DNA of 64,000 nt from Liopterus haemorrhoidalis (taxonomy: Eukaryota > Arthropoda > Insecta > Coleoptera > Dytiscidae): NCBI GenBank assembly GCA_963971575.1, contig OZ020616.1:56527201-56591200 (forward strand), given 5' to 3'. Within the stretch, counting starts at the first letter, position 1. Each line of letters starts with the position of its first letter. The translations under genes and the position numbers were made by a program. This document shows positions 1 to 10,390 of the stretch, in pieces. The notes beneath the pieces are model-generated. The model had not been told where the DNA came from and did no database searches. It worked only from the letters and a program-made list of their open reading frames with translations.

Positions 1-905
1 GCGGTTTAAATTTTTGGATTCTCCATAGTTTATTTAGTCTAGAAAAAAATTGGGGCTTTAATCGTTTAATGCGTTTTGAGATTATGACAATTTTTTTAAT
101 GGCATAATTTACATCATTTGTGAAAATTGTGAATGAAAAAAAATCACTACTCAAAAACGGTTAGAGATAGCGACCTACGGTTAGAATTTTTGGATTATCC
201 ATAGTTTATTTAGTCTAGAAAAAAATTGGGGCTTTAATAACTTAATGCGCTTTGAGATTATGATAATTTTTTTAATGGCATAATTTACATCATTATTAAA
301 ATTTGTGAATTTAAAAAAATCAACTCAAAAACTATAAGAGGTAGCGACATGCGGTTGGAATTTTTGGATTCTCCATAGTTTATTTAGTCTAGAAAAAAAT
401 TGGGTCTTTAATCGTTAAATGCATTTTGAGATTATGACAATATTTTTAATGGCATAATTTACATCATTTGTGAAAATTGTGAATTTAAAAAAATCACTAC
501 TCAAAAACTGTTAGAGATAGCGACCTGCGGTTACAATTTTTGGATTCCTCATAGTTTATTTAGTCTAGAAAAAATTTGAGGCCTTATTCGTTTTGCGTAT
601 TTTAAAATTATGACAAATTTTAATATGGCGTGATTTATAGAAATTTTCATCTTCGTATGGACGTATCTCAAAAACGAAATACGATAATGACCTGCGGTTG
701 AAATTTTGAGGTCCTAATTGACTTGTTACCAGATTTTGGAACAAAAAAATTTTTTGAAAATTTTTCATTTTTTTTTAAATTTTTTGAAAATTTTGATAAA
801 TCTTAACTAAAAAATGGTTAGGGATAGAAATCTGCGGTTTGAATTTTTTAAATTCTCTTACATTGTTTAATCTATAAAAAAAATTGTGCTTTAATAAACC
901 AGTTA
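1..905 (+). repeat. Tandem array of ~175-bp AT-rich units
   Basis: A unit containing the phrase AGAGATAGCGACCTGCGGTT followed by AATTTTTGGATTCTCCATAG recurs with starts near 1, 177, 351, 527, 690 and 831, so the spacing is 176, 174, 176, 163 and 141 bp. The first three units are the most alike and later units drift. No coding potential is evident; the short frames over it are chance. The array is cut by the window edge, so its full length is unknown. The same unit recurs at 34.85-35.25 kb. Confidence 0.85.
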
Positions 906-1380
906 TTAAGTTTTTTATGGGCAGTAATCCAAAACCCTTGAAAATGGCCAAAAATCGAAAAAATCGTAAGGGGTACCCCTTACGAAAATCTCGATTTTCA
1001 AGCAAAAAATTTTTGTCTCCGATTTTATTGAAAATTGGTACAAATATGTATTTTTGGCTACAGATCAAGAAAATTTAGTCAATTTTAAAGTTTGGGCAAA
1101 AGTTTTGGAATTATAGGCAAAAAACTGACCCAAATCTACTCTAACTCAAAAACTAGGAAAGCATGAATTTATTAAATAATTTTTTCAAAATCCTCACCCC
1201 AAAATTAGTCAAATTGAGTCAAAAAATTTTTGATCAAAATTTTAGGGGATTTTTTTTTAAAATTTCGTTGTAAAATTGGTATACTCATACATTTAGCTTT
1301 AGATCACAAATATATGGTCACTTTTGAGTTATGGTCTAAAATTTTGACATTTGCGGCAAAAAAAGTAAAAAAAAAAAAAC
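906..1380 (+). repeat. Body of the dispersed repeat shared with 35290-35660
   Basis: The stretch around 918-1150 (for example AATGGCCAAAAATCGAAAAA followed by a run reading TCGTAAGGGGTA) is matched closely at 35300-35520 in the same order and orientation. Both copies follow the same tandem units, so array plus body form one repeat family of at least 1.3 kb. No transposase-like protein is visible in it. Confidence 0.75.
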
Positions 1381-1473
1381 AGTCCACAAAAAGGCTCAGA
1401 GCTGATGAAATGTTAGCCTGTCCCCTTTTTAACCTATATAAACTAATACTTACTTCTTATCTATCATCTATAC

Positions 1474-1717
1474 CAGGGCTTCTTAAACTGTGGGTCCCGA
1501 CCCCCCGGGGGGTCGCTAGGCTACTGAAGGGGGGTCGCAGAGATCTGTTACTTTTGGGTAAGAATAAATACATTTTTAGAATCTACAAGATAGATTCTAC
1601 AATGTCGCTATATTACACCTACATCTACGGTCAATATTAATTTCAATACATGGTGGGTCGTTTAAAATTTCCTAAGCTTGAAGGGGGTCGCTATATGAAA
1701 AAGTTTAAGAAGCCCTG
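1474..1717. mobile_element. hAT-type MITE with 8-bp target duplication
   Basis: The ends are inverted (CAGGGCTTCTTAAACT at the left, its complement at the right) and are flanked by the same 8 bp, ATCTATAC, at 1466-1473 and 1718-1725. The interior has the gggtcgcgacccc-like phrase common in hAT non-autonomous elements. There is no coding sequence. The perfect target duplication makes the borders exact. Confidence 0.9.
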
Positions 1718-1729
1718 ATCTATACTATA

Positions 1730-2074
1730 CTCTATCTCGGAAAGACTGATAGTAATAAAATTTATTATTTGTAAAAAGTTATTGTTTTTTCACACAGAAG
1801 CGGCAAAACAAAAGCGACAAAATATGAATAGTTCGAAACGAAATATTGCTAAAAACAACCGAGTGTGCCGCACATATTATATGGGAGTACGAACTAGGGT
1901 TAAACACAATAGACCATAAAAATTTGACCCTAAAATTTTGAGGAAAAATATGGTCACAGGGGTGTGTTTAATGATAGAAATACACAAAACCAATTTAAAC
2001 GTGTTTAAAATGTGCACGCCACTGGTAACTGTCTGACAAAATGATTTATTACTATCAGTCTTTCTGAGATAGAG
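1730..2074. mobile_element. MITE with ~32-bp inverted ends and TA flanks
   Basis: The left end CTCTATCTCGGAAAGACTGA and the right end (complement CTCTATCTCAGAAAGACTGA) are inverted over about 32 bp and flanked by TA. Size is 345 bp with no ORF. The TA flank fits the Tc1/mariner superfamily. It lies four bases from the target duplication of the preceding hAT MITE. Confidence 0.8.
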
Positions 2075-2079
2075 TATTG

Positions 2080-3588
2080 TTTTTTTATTTTTTCTGTCTC
2101 ATATTTGGTTTCAGAATCTGAATAAATAAAAATATACACGATATGGTATACATGATATGGTTAAAAATAGTGAACTTTTTACTTTTTTTTTTTTTAAATG
2201 ATAATTTTAAAACAAAAATTTTAACAAAACTGAGAGGGAATTTTTATACTTCTGAATTGATTTGCTGTGTACTATGTTGGCAAACAAACCTTACTGATTT
2301 TATATAGCCTTTGTAGCGGGTGCCATCTAGGGTACTTGAGAATTCAGATAATAAATCAATAGAAAATCACGATTTAATTAATCACAAAAATTAATTTTCT
2401 GCTCTTGTAAACGGTAAAATCTTCCATGTCAGTCTAATTCAAATAGGTTAATAGCTATCCTAACCTCTTCGTCGAATCAATCGTTCAAATTAGAAACGCA
2501 GCTTTTCACCAACAAATGATGTTGAATAGAGTACTTACAAGCGAATTTATTACTAATAATTTAAAGGTTTAGTCATGCTTGTTGGATAGGGATTTTTGTG
2601 TTTTATGAAATATTAGAAATAGAAATTTTCTAGGAAATATATATAGAAGATATTGAAATATACATAGCATCTTGAGACTGTACAGTTCTGTTTTTACACA
2701 GACTTTTTTATACGATATTGATTTATCACAGTGTGGAATATTTCTTCATGTAGGGAACTCTTCTGTCTTATAGGACACATCCATTTAGCATCTCTGTCCT
2801 AAATATATAAAAATAAACGTCCGTCTGTTGGTATCATCATCACTAGCGCCCGAGGTGTGCCTAGGCCTCCTGTTTTCAGGTTCCATGACCATATGTTCAT
2901 AATCTATGTACATTCAGGAGTAATGGTCAGTATTACGTTCCTTTTTTATCGTACACAGAAAGGCACCTACAGTTTATAGATGGATGCGTCCAGACCCATG
3001 CTAGCGATTAAACGGCAAGTACAAACGTTTTAGTGCTCGCTAGCGCTTTTAATAAGAGCATTTAATAACGAAAAAATAAATAAATAAATAAATAAAATTC
3101 TTTGACTTATTCTTATATTTGAAATCGTAATTATGATTTATAAATCAGGAGTAATTGCGCAGAGAACATGCTAAATAAATTCAGAAGGAGAAATACGTGG
3201 TCGGCATCGAGTTGAGGAGATGAGTGCTTCTCACATGGGCAACTGCTGTTGCATTTTCTTAAGTTAGTACAGTGGCAAATTTATATTTGTAGTCACCAAG
3301 CTACTGTATCTACTACACTGTCGTTTACATGGAGCTCTTTCTTAAATTATTTGTGTAAGAAGCATATATTAAAACAACGTTTGATTTAAACAAAAATATA
3401 TACCTGGCTCTTTCTAAAATGATACGCAGCAAGTCAGATTTGAACCAATTTTAAAGTCAGCTATGACTGCATTTTTTCGGTAGAGAAGATTCCGGTTCCC
3501 ATATAAATTGATTGAGTTACTAAGCTTATATGCAATGAAGGTTTGAGCCTGTTGCTTAAGCAACATTGTTATTTAGTTAAAAGTTATA
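2080..3588. other. Non-genic stretch, no gene seen
   Basis: There is no credible ORF. 2145-2260 matches 56275-56390 (shared phrase GGTTAAAAATAGTGAACTTT), so that part is a dispersed repeat. An (AAAT)n run sits at about 3077-3100. The rest is unassigned AT-rich DNA. Confidence 0.6.
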
Positions 3589-4929
3589 CAGTGAATTTAT
3601 TTTTTAATGCAACATGTACTATGTCATTACCATGGATACAGTTTTTGACAGCAATATAAATCGTGTTCATTTTCATTTGCAGCATAGAAAAAACCATATT
3701 TACTAGCAAAATCAAAATATTTTATTGAAAATACAAATAAAATAATTAAATAACTAATCAAAATTTAAAATAAATGTTCAAAAGTTTCTCCGTTTAATTG
3801 ATATAAAATGTTAAGCGATCATAAAAATGATTCAAAACATTCAGCAATTGCTCTTGAGGTATATTGTTGGATGCTTGAACAATTTTGTCTTGCAGTTCAG
3901 CAACATCCCTAAGTTATCCATTATATACTTTGGCCTTTAAATATCCCCAATAAAAAAAAATCATTGGGTGCCAAATCCGGAGATCTCGCTGGCCAATTCA
4001 TCGACCCTCCTCTTCCAATCCAGCTATTTGGGAAAGTTCTATTTAAATATTCTTTAACTATTCTAGAATAATGGACTTGTGCGCCATCATGTTGAAACCA
4101 TACTTGTCCATTAATATTCAGGTTTCGCAACGCAGGTAATATTTGGTTTTGCAAAAGGGCTAGATATTTTGCGGCATTAAAGTTACCGTCAATAAAAAAA
4201 GGCCCTATAATATTGGTTCATATTATCCCTGCCCAAACATTTATTTTTTGTGGCCTTTGAGTTCGGGAGGAATGAAACAAATGTAAATTTTCTCGACTCC
4301 AGTACCTAAAATTTTGTCTGTGCACTTCACCATTTAGAGAAAACGTTGCTTCGTCAGTAAATAAAATTCTTTGAACCATTGTTGGGTCGGAATTAATTTT
4401 TTCAAACATTTCAAAACAAAAATCCATACGTACTGCTGCGTTCCTTTCTAACAATTCTTGATAATTTGTATGATCGAAACTTTTCTTTTTTTAAGAAGTT
4501 AAAAACAGATCCAATACTGACACCAACGGTTTGTGCAATTGATCTTAAAGCATTTATATTGTTTTCTTCCACTTGTAATAATATTTTCAACTGCTTCTCT
4601 TCTGTAAGCATGTGAGATGTTGTTCTTTTTTTAATATGTTTTTACTTAAGACAACCTTCGCGATGAAATTTATTAACTAGTCTTGAAATTGTGGAGGGAT
4701 TTGGTATTGGCCGATCTGGATAAGTTGCACTAAATACAGGAGAAACTTCTCTTAAACTCATTTGGGAGTTATACCAAGTTACCATCATTATTTTTTCTTC
4801 ATCTGTATACATGTTGATTAATTTTTAAATCAGGAATGAGCAAAAGTATACATACGATTTATATTGATGTCAAAAACTGTATCCATGGTAATGACATAGT
4901 ACATGTTGTATTAAAAAATAAATTCACTG
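3589..4929 (-). mobile_element. Mariner-like element (DD41D type) with ~80-bp inverted ends
   Basis: Terminal inverted repeats begin CAGTGAATTTATTTTTTAAT and run inward about 80 bp at both ends with few mismatches. TA dinucleotides flank both sides (3587-3588 and 4930-4931). The interior encodes a decayed transposase on the minus strand. The size of 1341 bp is normal for a full-length mariner; the long inverted ends are not, since about 30 bp is typical. Confidence 0.9.
3794..4812 (-). pseudogene. Mariner-like transposase pseudogene, DD41D
   Basis: This would be the cut-and-paste transposase of the surrounding element. It starts at 4812 with MYTDEEKIMMVTWYNSQMSL and has an N-terminal helix-turn-helix (SIGSVFNFLKKEKF). 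The catalytic core is visible as ILFTDEATF, then VWFQHDGAQVHYS, then SPDLAPNDFFLLG; 41 residues lie between the second and third aspartates. It ends at 3794 after VLNHFYDRLTFYIN. The reading frame is broken in at least three places (near 4630, 4450 and 4200) and again near 3920, so it cannot make an active enzyme. The DD41D spacing is seen directly; placing it with the rosa/Visitor-like mariners is from family knowledge. Confidence 0.85.
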
Positions 4930-4931
4930 TA

Positions 4932-5215
4932 TATACCGTCATGAAGGAACACGGGCTCAACCGAATGAACTTCAAGCAAAAATTACTAAGTCAATTACAC
5001 CTGAAATGTTTCGTAATGTTAGAGAAGGTATTTATAACCGTCTGGAATACAGCATAGTACAAATAAGAGGCCTTTTTCTAATTTCTTCTCATTTTTATAT
5101 TAATAAGTAATGATTCCTAAAATTACTGAAATGTGTGTGAAATTTCTTTAATGAGGTACTAAATAACACTGATGTCTAGCAACAGGTACCAACCTACATG
5201 AGCTTAGTAGCTTTA
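4932..5215. other. Short spacer, no gene seen
   Basis: AT-rich spacer between two DNA transposons. The small frame over 4836-5057 is mostly the right inverted end of the mariner and is not a gene. Confidence 0.5.
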
Positions 5216-6513
5216 TGGGTCTATTCTGTAAAAACATGTTTGCAGCACTGTATCACTATAGCGCTGTAGTGAAATAGGCACTGTAAAGTGCCAAGTTACG
5301 GCGGTTCTGTAAATATTGAGCATTAGCTATTCTGTAACATATTCTGTAATTTCGGTCGATTTAAACTTTGCTTACATTGTAGCTAACTTCACTATGCTTA
5401 TTTCTAACCTCAAAATTTGACATATAGATCAATGTCATCGATCGGTAAGTGTATATCATATTCGTATATACACATATACTCATGTTTTTTACGTTTATAA
5501 TTTTTATAAATTATTGTTATAATTTTTTTATAAAATTAAAAAAGTTTCTCTTTGCATCTTAAGTATCTTTATTCCATATAAACATATTTTTTACATCAAA
5601 TTATACAATGGACAAATTCATATCTTGATTAGCTGTTAAAAAAAGTTTTAAATCAGTTTTTGAAAATTTTAAATAGGTACTTTTCAAATATTTTACCATT
5701 TTGGTACATGATCTTCATTATTTTCAGGTTCAGGATCTTCATTATTCATAGGTTCAAGCTCATCATCATAAATCTCAGCATAGTTAGGTATTCTTGCTTT
5801 TGTTGCTATATTATGCAAAACTTACCCTTCTTTCAATCCATGTTTTTCTTCCCTCGTAGTGGGGAACTTTATATGAATTGGCATTAGATGTGTTATTATC
5901 AGATAACAAATTTCTATTATCGATCTACTAACCATAGGCTGGCTTATAGAAGTGAAATTTTGAGCCCCTGTAGTAGCCTGATAGGATACTTAAAAAATAC
6001 AGTGTTTCTAAAACCTGTATATAAAAATATATAAATGAAAACATGTATGCATGAAAAAAAAGGACCACTATATAATCTTAATTCATTCCAACTTCATAAA
6101 ATGATTTTCAGGGATAGAAAATGGATTTTCTCTATCCCTTAACTATCTTTTTTTGACTCGTACATAATTTCTAAAAAAAAAGTTTATGTGTGGTTGTAAC
6201 GTGATATTTTAAGCATAATTACCTGTTATGATCCTCTTGTAGTAGTTGCATTAGAAATAGGGCGAAATTTGGATCATTAATTTTTTTTTTAGGTGACACA
6301 AACAATACAAACATATACAACTTGACTTCATTACAGTACTGTAACTGACTTACGGCCAGAAAAATATCGCCGTAACGTTACAGCGATATTTTATATCGGT
6401 GTAGAGTTTACAGAGGAACGCGTGTCAATACAGAATAGCACTTTCCTTACAGCGCTGTATTTTACAAGGTTATAGCGCTTACAGCGGTAGAAAACTCATA
6501 CAGAATAGACCCA
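5216..6513 (-). mobile_element. PIF/Harbinger-type element with TTA target duplication
   Basis: Inverted ends TGGGTCTATTCTGTA are flanked by TTA at 5213-5215 and 6514-6516, the 3-bp TWA duplication expected of PIF/Harbinger. Several subterminal copies of TTCTGTAA lie inside the left end and their complements inside the right end. The 1298-bp interior keeps only a scrap of transposase, so this is a non-autonomous or decayed copy. Confidence 0.85.
5702..5823 (-). pseudogene. Harbinger transposase C-terminal remnant
   Basis: The minus strand reads VLHNIATKARIPNY followed by an acidic tail rich in Glu, Asp, Asn and Pro. The VLHNIA phrase followed by an acidic C-terminus is characteristic of the end of PIF/Harbinger (HARBI1-like) DDE nucleases. 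No catalytic residues remain in view. Its position inside an element with TTA duplications supports the call. Confidence 0.7.
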
Positions 6514-6516
6514 TTA

Positions 6517-7530
6517 GTCAATCTGTATAGTGAATCTCCCTCTTCACTACAATTCGGAATAATTTCTGTATGTTATTTGGCGGTCACCTACCTAGTATAC
6601 AACAGCTAGAGGAATTTTGGTGTTTAATATCCTATCTTTTTGTACACGGCTGGAATTAAATTAATCATTCTAAATAATTTAATTTGATTAGTCGTAGAAA
6701 GTAAAAATGATGAAAGTAATAATATTGATTAGATATAAACGTGTAGTATCATCTAAAAGCGAAATGATATTGACATATCTATCAACATCTCGTGTGATAA
6801 TCGTTTAGGAAAGCCGCGAATCATTTTCTAAAATAATCAGAGCGGATTAAGGCACGTATCATGTTTTTCACAGCCGGATACCGAGTCTTGACTAACGCTC
6901 CAACTGAATGACTTCACGCCGATCACACTCAACGTGACAACGGGACAAATGGATAAAACAAAACAATGAATACACCGACTTCGACTTCTTCCTTATTGCT
7001 AAACAAATCATTGAGAATCACTACTGAACAGTTAAACTTATACTTTGATTCTACAGTTAAAAAATTATGTTTTGACATCGGATATTCAGGATTTTTTTAA
7101 CGTTTCGTAAATATGTTAAACCAAGACATGTTTATACCTTCACTGTGTTCCGGTACCTAAAATGCCGTACGTATATGAAAGAGATGCCGCAAACTTCGTA
7201 TAAGAAATAATGTGGAAAAATGATGGTAGGGTACTTTGAATTTTTCATGTTTTACATAAGGGTCCTGTCACCTGAAAAAGGTTGACAACCACTACTGTAA
7301 TGGTAACATCTGATCCTAAAAAGATATTTGGCATGCATAACAGTTCTTGACCTGTTGGTCAAGTTATTATTTCTAATTTTGTAATAAAATTGAAACACAT
7401 CGCTTGATAAAATGCTTAAAAAAAAACTTTTCTGTCGACTTCATGTGTGATACTTTACATTCCTTGTTTGTTGACCAGTAAGTAAGTGTTTATATTCTAT
7501 TTATTGGTTGTTAATGACAGTGGGATGCTG
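6517..7530. other. Non-genic stretch, nothing recognised
   Basis: AT-rich DNA without credible ORFs, clear inverted ends or tandem repeats. Confidence 0.5.
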
Positions 7531-7800
7531 GGTTGTCCCCCCCCCCCCCTCCGGGGGGAGACTACATGAACCCGTTGGGGATTACATAAACTCGGAATAA
7601 AGTAGATTAGGTAAATATTATAGCTAAAACAAAATATCCAGGTAGATTTTTTCCTAGGTAGTTTCTAACTAGATGAGCTGAAGGGGGGGAATAGGAAACT
7701 AGATGAGCCCGGTGGGGCTAGCCCGAGGTGAAGTAAATTAGGCAGGATTTATAGCTGAAAAAATTCTTCGGGGTAATTTTTTGCCATCCAGGGGGAATAC
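7531..7800. repeat. G/C tracts and a degenerate ~125-bp duplication
   Basis: A run of 14 C (about 7538-7551) is followed by CCGGGGGGAG. Two related blocks, around 7555-7660 and 7670-7790, each contain an AACTAGATGAG- or CATGAAC-like phrase, then AGTAGATTAGG or AGTAAATTAGG, then TATAGCTGAAA-like sequence. This looks like a degenerate duplication leading into the minisatellite. Confidence 0.5.
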
Positions 7801-7804
7801 CCAC

Positions 7805-8278
7805 CCTCAGCTTCCTTTTGATCCGTAAACTACACACTCAGCTTCCTTTTGGGTTATAAACTGCACCCTCAACAGCCTTTCGGGCTGTAAACTTCATCTT
7901 CAGCTTCCTTTCGGGTTGTACACTACATCCGCAGCTTCCTTTCGGGCTGTAAAATACACCCTCAGTTTACCTTTAGGCTGTAAACTGCATCCTCAGCTTT
8001 TTTTTAACCGTAAACTGCACGCTCAGTTTCCTAAACTGCACCACCGGCTTCCTTTCGGGTTGTAAACTGCACCCTTAGCTTCCTTTCGAGTTGTAAGCTA
8101 CATCCTCAGCTTCATTTCGGGCCGTAAAGTGCACCTTCAGTTTCCTTTTGGGCTGTAAACTGCATCATCAGCTTCCTTTTGAACCGTAAACTGCACCATC
8201 GGCTTCCTTTCGGGTTGTAAACTGCACCCTTAGCTCCCTTTCGGACCGTAAACTGCACCCTCGGCTTCCTAAACTGCA
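7805..8278. repeat. 31-bp minisatellite, about 15 units
   Basis: The unit is CTTCCTTTCGGGCTGTAAAC followed by TGCACCCTCAG (31 bp), repeated about 15 times with substitutions and a few shortened units (for example near 8020 and 8265). It leaves open frames on the minus strand because the unit has few stops; these are not genes. The CCTTTCGGG core is the best conserved part. Confidence 0.88.
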
Positions 8279-8734
8279 TTTTTGAGTAGTAGCTGGGGCC
8301 TACCTGGTGCGATGGCCAAGTACTTATAAACATGATACTTTGATCGCGTAATAATTTTAACGATACATAATTTTGCAGTTTGAAATATGCATTCATAATC
8401 TGCGATCTGCTTAGACCTATCAAGAAGTCTCCTTATTATCACCTAATAATTACAGTGTATAAACAAATATTTTCACTGTTATGTTGCAAAGCTATTAATC
8501 TCCGAGATACGGCTATCATCTGCCATCTTCAACCTAAGTACCGAGGCTTAATAGTGCATTGAACAGTACATCTTGTTCAAATTGCGATACCAATGTTGCA
8601 GCCATTAATTATCTAGTAAAAGCAGATTCCAAACCGTCAACTACTGTATTATCTATCAAAGGATAAATTTAAATAGTTTAGAAATTGTTTATATTCTTAT
8701 ACAACATAAAATTACTACTAGAAATACCACAAAC

Positions 8735-9330
8735 TATAAACTAAAAAATCAACTATGGCCACCACAGGACCGACCGCAGGGCCGGCGCTAGGATTTGCGA
8801 GGCCATGTGCGAGAAGAGCCGCAGGGCCTACTGTTCAGATCCAAGTGAGGAGCAAAAAAAAAGGTCCTCGTCTGCATGCGCGGGGCCTCTTGTTGAACCG
8901 CGGGGCCTGCTGTTCAGATCCAAGAGAGGGGTAAAAAAAAAGGTCCTCATCTCCATGCGCGGGGCCTGCTGTTCAGATCCAAGTGAGGAGCAAAAAAATA
9001 AAAAAGTCTTCATCTCCATGCGCGGGGCCATGTGCGGCTGCACATACTGCACATGCCTCGCGCCGGCCCTGACCAACCGCCATCACGAAGTACTTGTATA
9101 AAATACCTACATTCTAGCAGCAGAGTAGAAATAACTTGGCCTAATATTTTCTAACAGAGATAGTAGTATTATTTATCATAACCATGGAAACGTTACATAT
9201 AAGTATGAAAAAATAGATACTTAAAAAAAATATTTCCAATTTTTTTCGTTTTATCAAAAAATGTCTCAAATAAAAGTTGTTAGTTATTGCTTTTATGGCA
9301 ACTTTCGTTAAATACATTTTTATTATTTAA
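8735..9330. repeat. Dispersed repeat split by a hAT MITE
   Basis: Read across the MITE, the flanks TGGCCACCACAGGACCGACC and CCATCACGAAGTACTTG, followed at 9240-9320 by sequence containing AAAAGTTGTTAGTTATTGCT, match the reverse complement of 44165-44285. The paralogue at 44.2 kb lacks the insertion and so serves as the empty site. Confidence 0.8.
8777..9071. mobile_element. GC-rich hAT MITE with internal repeats
   Basis: Inverted ends CAGGGCCGGCGC are flanked by 8-bp duplications ACCGACCG and ACCAACCG (one mismatch). Inside are three copies of a ~65-bp unit containing GTTCAGATCCAAGTGAGGAG and a GCGCGGGGCC phrase. The open frames on both strands are products of this repetition. The element is much more GC-rich than its surroundings. 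Confidence 0.87.
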
Positions 9331-9334
9331 CTAC

Positions 9335-10385
9335 TGAAAAAAGTTTCCAAGAGTTGCATGGGGGGGGGGGAGGCGTCCTTGGGACTAAATGGGAAAAAAG
9401 TTTGAAACCTGGCGACATTTTTTCTCAATCTCCGAATTAATGTCACCGCCTCATTTTGATGATCTTTTCAGTTGAAGCATACTTTTTTAACCGTCATCGG
9501 CCATTTGAATTCTCTCCAAGTATAAAACACAGGTTCTAGCAATCGGTACTAATTTGGCAGAAATTAGTTTGATGTGGTTTTATCATATGAGTCATCAGTG
9601 GGTGTGAGAATTGTTGGAAAGGTATTGATAAACGATTTCCGGTTTGATTTACTTGAATTTCTGATTTGATTAGGCACAATACTCAGGAAATGTGATCTGT
9701 ATAGACTCATCCGACTGTAAAATTACAAACATGTCCGACAAACTAAACAATTTCGAAAGCAAAAATCAGTTAACCCACTTAGCAACATCCTAATCAAAAA
9801 GAACCGATTTAATTCAAAATTCCCTGTAGTTATTCTAAAGATATGCCCTTGAAATGCAACTTTAAGTACTTAACAATAAATCAAATTAACAAATTATCCA
9901 ATTAATAAATGACAATCATTAGAAAGTAACACTAACGTTGTAAAAATTATTAACAAGACGTCGCGTTTTATCCAATTAATTGATTTCAGTCTTCCGGCGT
10001 TCTCTCAGTTAACGATCGTTATCCTATTTGATAACAAGCGTCAAAATGCCTTAAGGGTCGTTTATTGAGCGAGAAATTGAGAGTTATATTTTGTTAAAAC
10101 ATAAATTTTACAAACCGTTTGTCTTACTAATGTATTTCCGACATTTTAATGCGTTTCTCAAAAATTTATGCACATTAATTAAGTTACTTTTAAAGTAAAA
10201 CTTTAAAAAATTATTAATAATTAGCGTGCTCACCCTTCATCTCTCTTTCTGTCTCTCTGTTTCCCGTGCCTATCAACGCACTGTCTACAAAGCGCTTGAG
10301 TGTGATTATAAAATTATGAAGTATTAATGCTTAAAAAAGAGCCACAAATTTTTATTAATTATGTACCAATTTTAAACACAACTTG
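9335..10385. other. Non-genic stretch, nothing recognised
   Basis: No credible ORF or terminal repeats. A G-tract at 9361-9371 and a pyrimidine-rich patch near 10240-10262 are the only compositional features. Confidence 0.5.
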
Positions 10386-10390
10386 TTTTT

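Noticed and set aside
1230..1640. A 136-residue open frame
   Set aside because: It crosses from a dispersed repeat into the hAT MITE at 1474 and has no domain.
8112..8423. Long minus-strand frame over the 31-bp repeat
   Set aside because: It is generated by a minisatellite whose period is not a multiple of three; units are read in different frames.
8805..9101. Overlapping frames on both strands at 8.8-9.1 kb
   Set aside because: They coincide with the GC-rich hAT MITE and its internal repeats.
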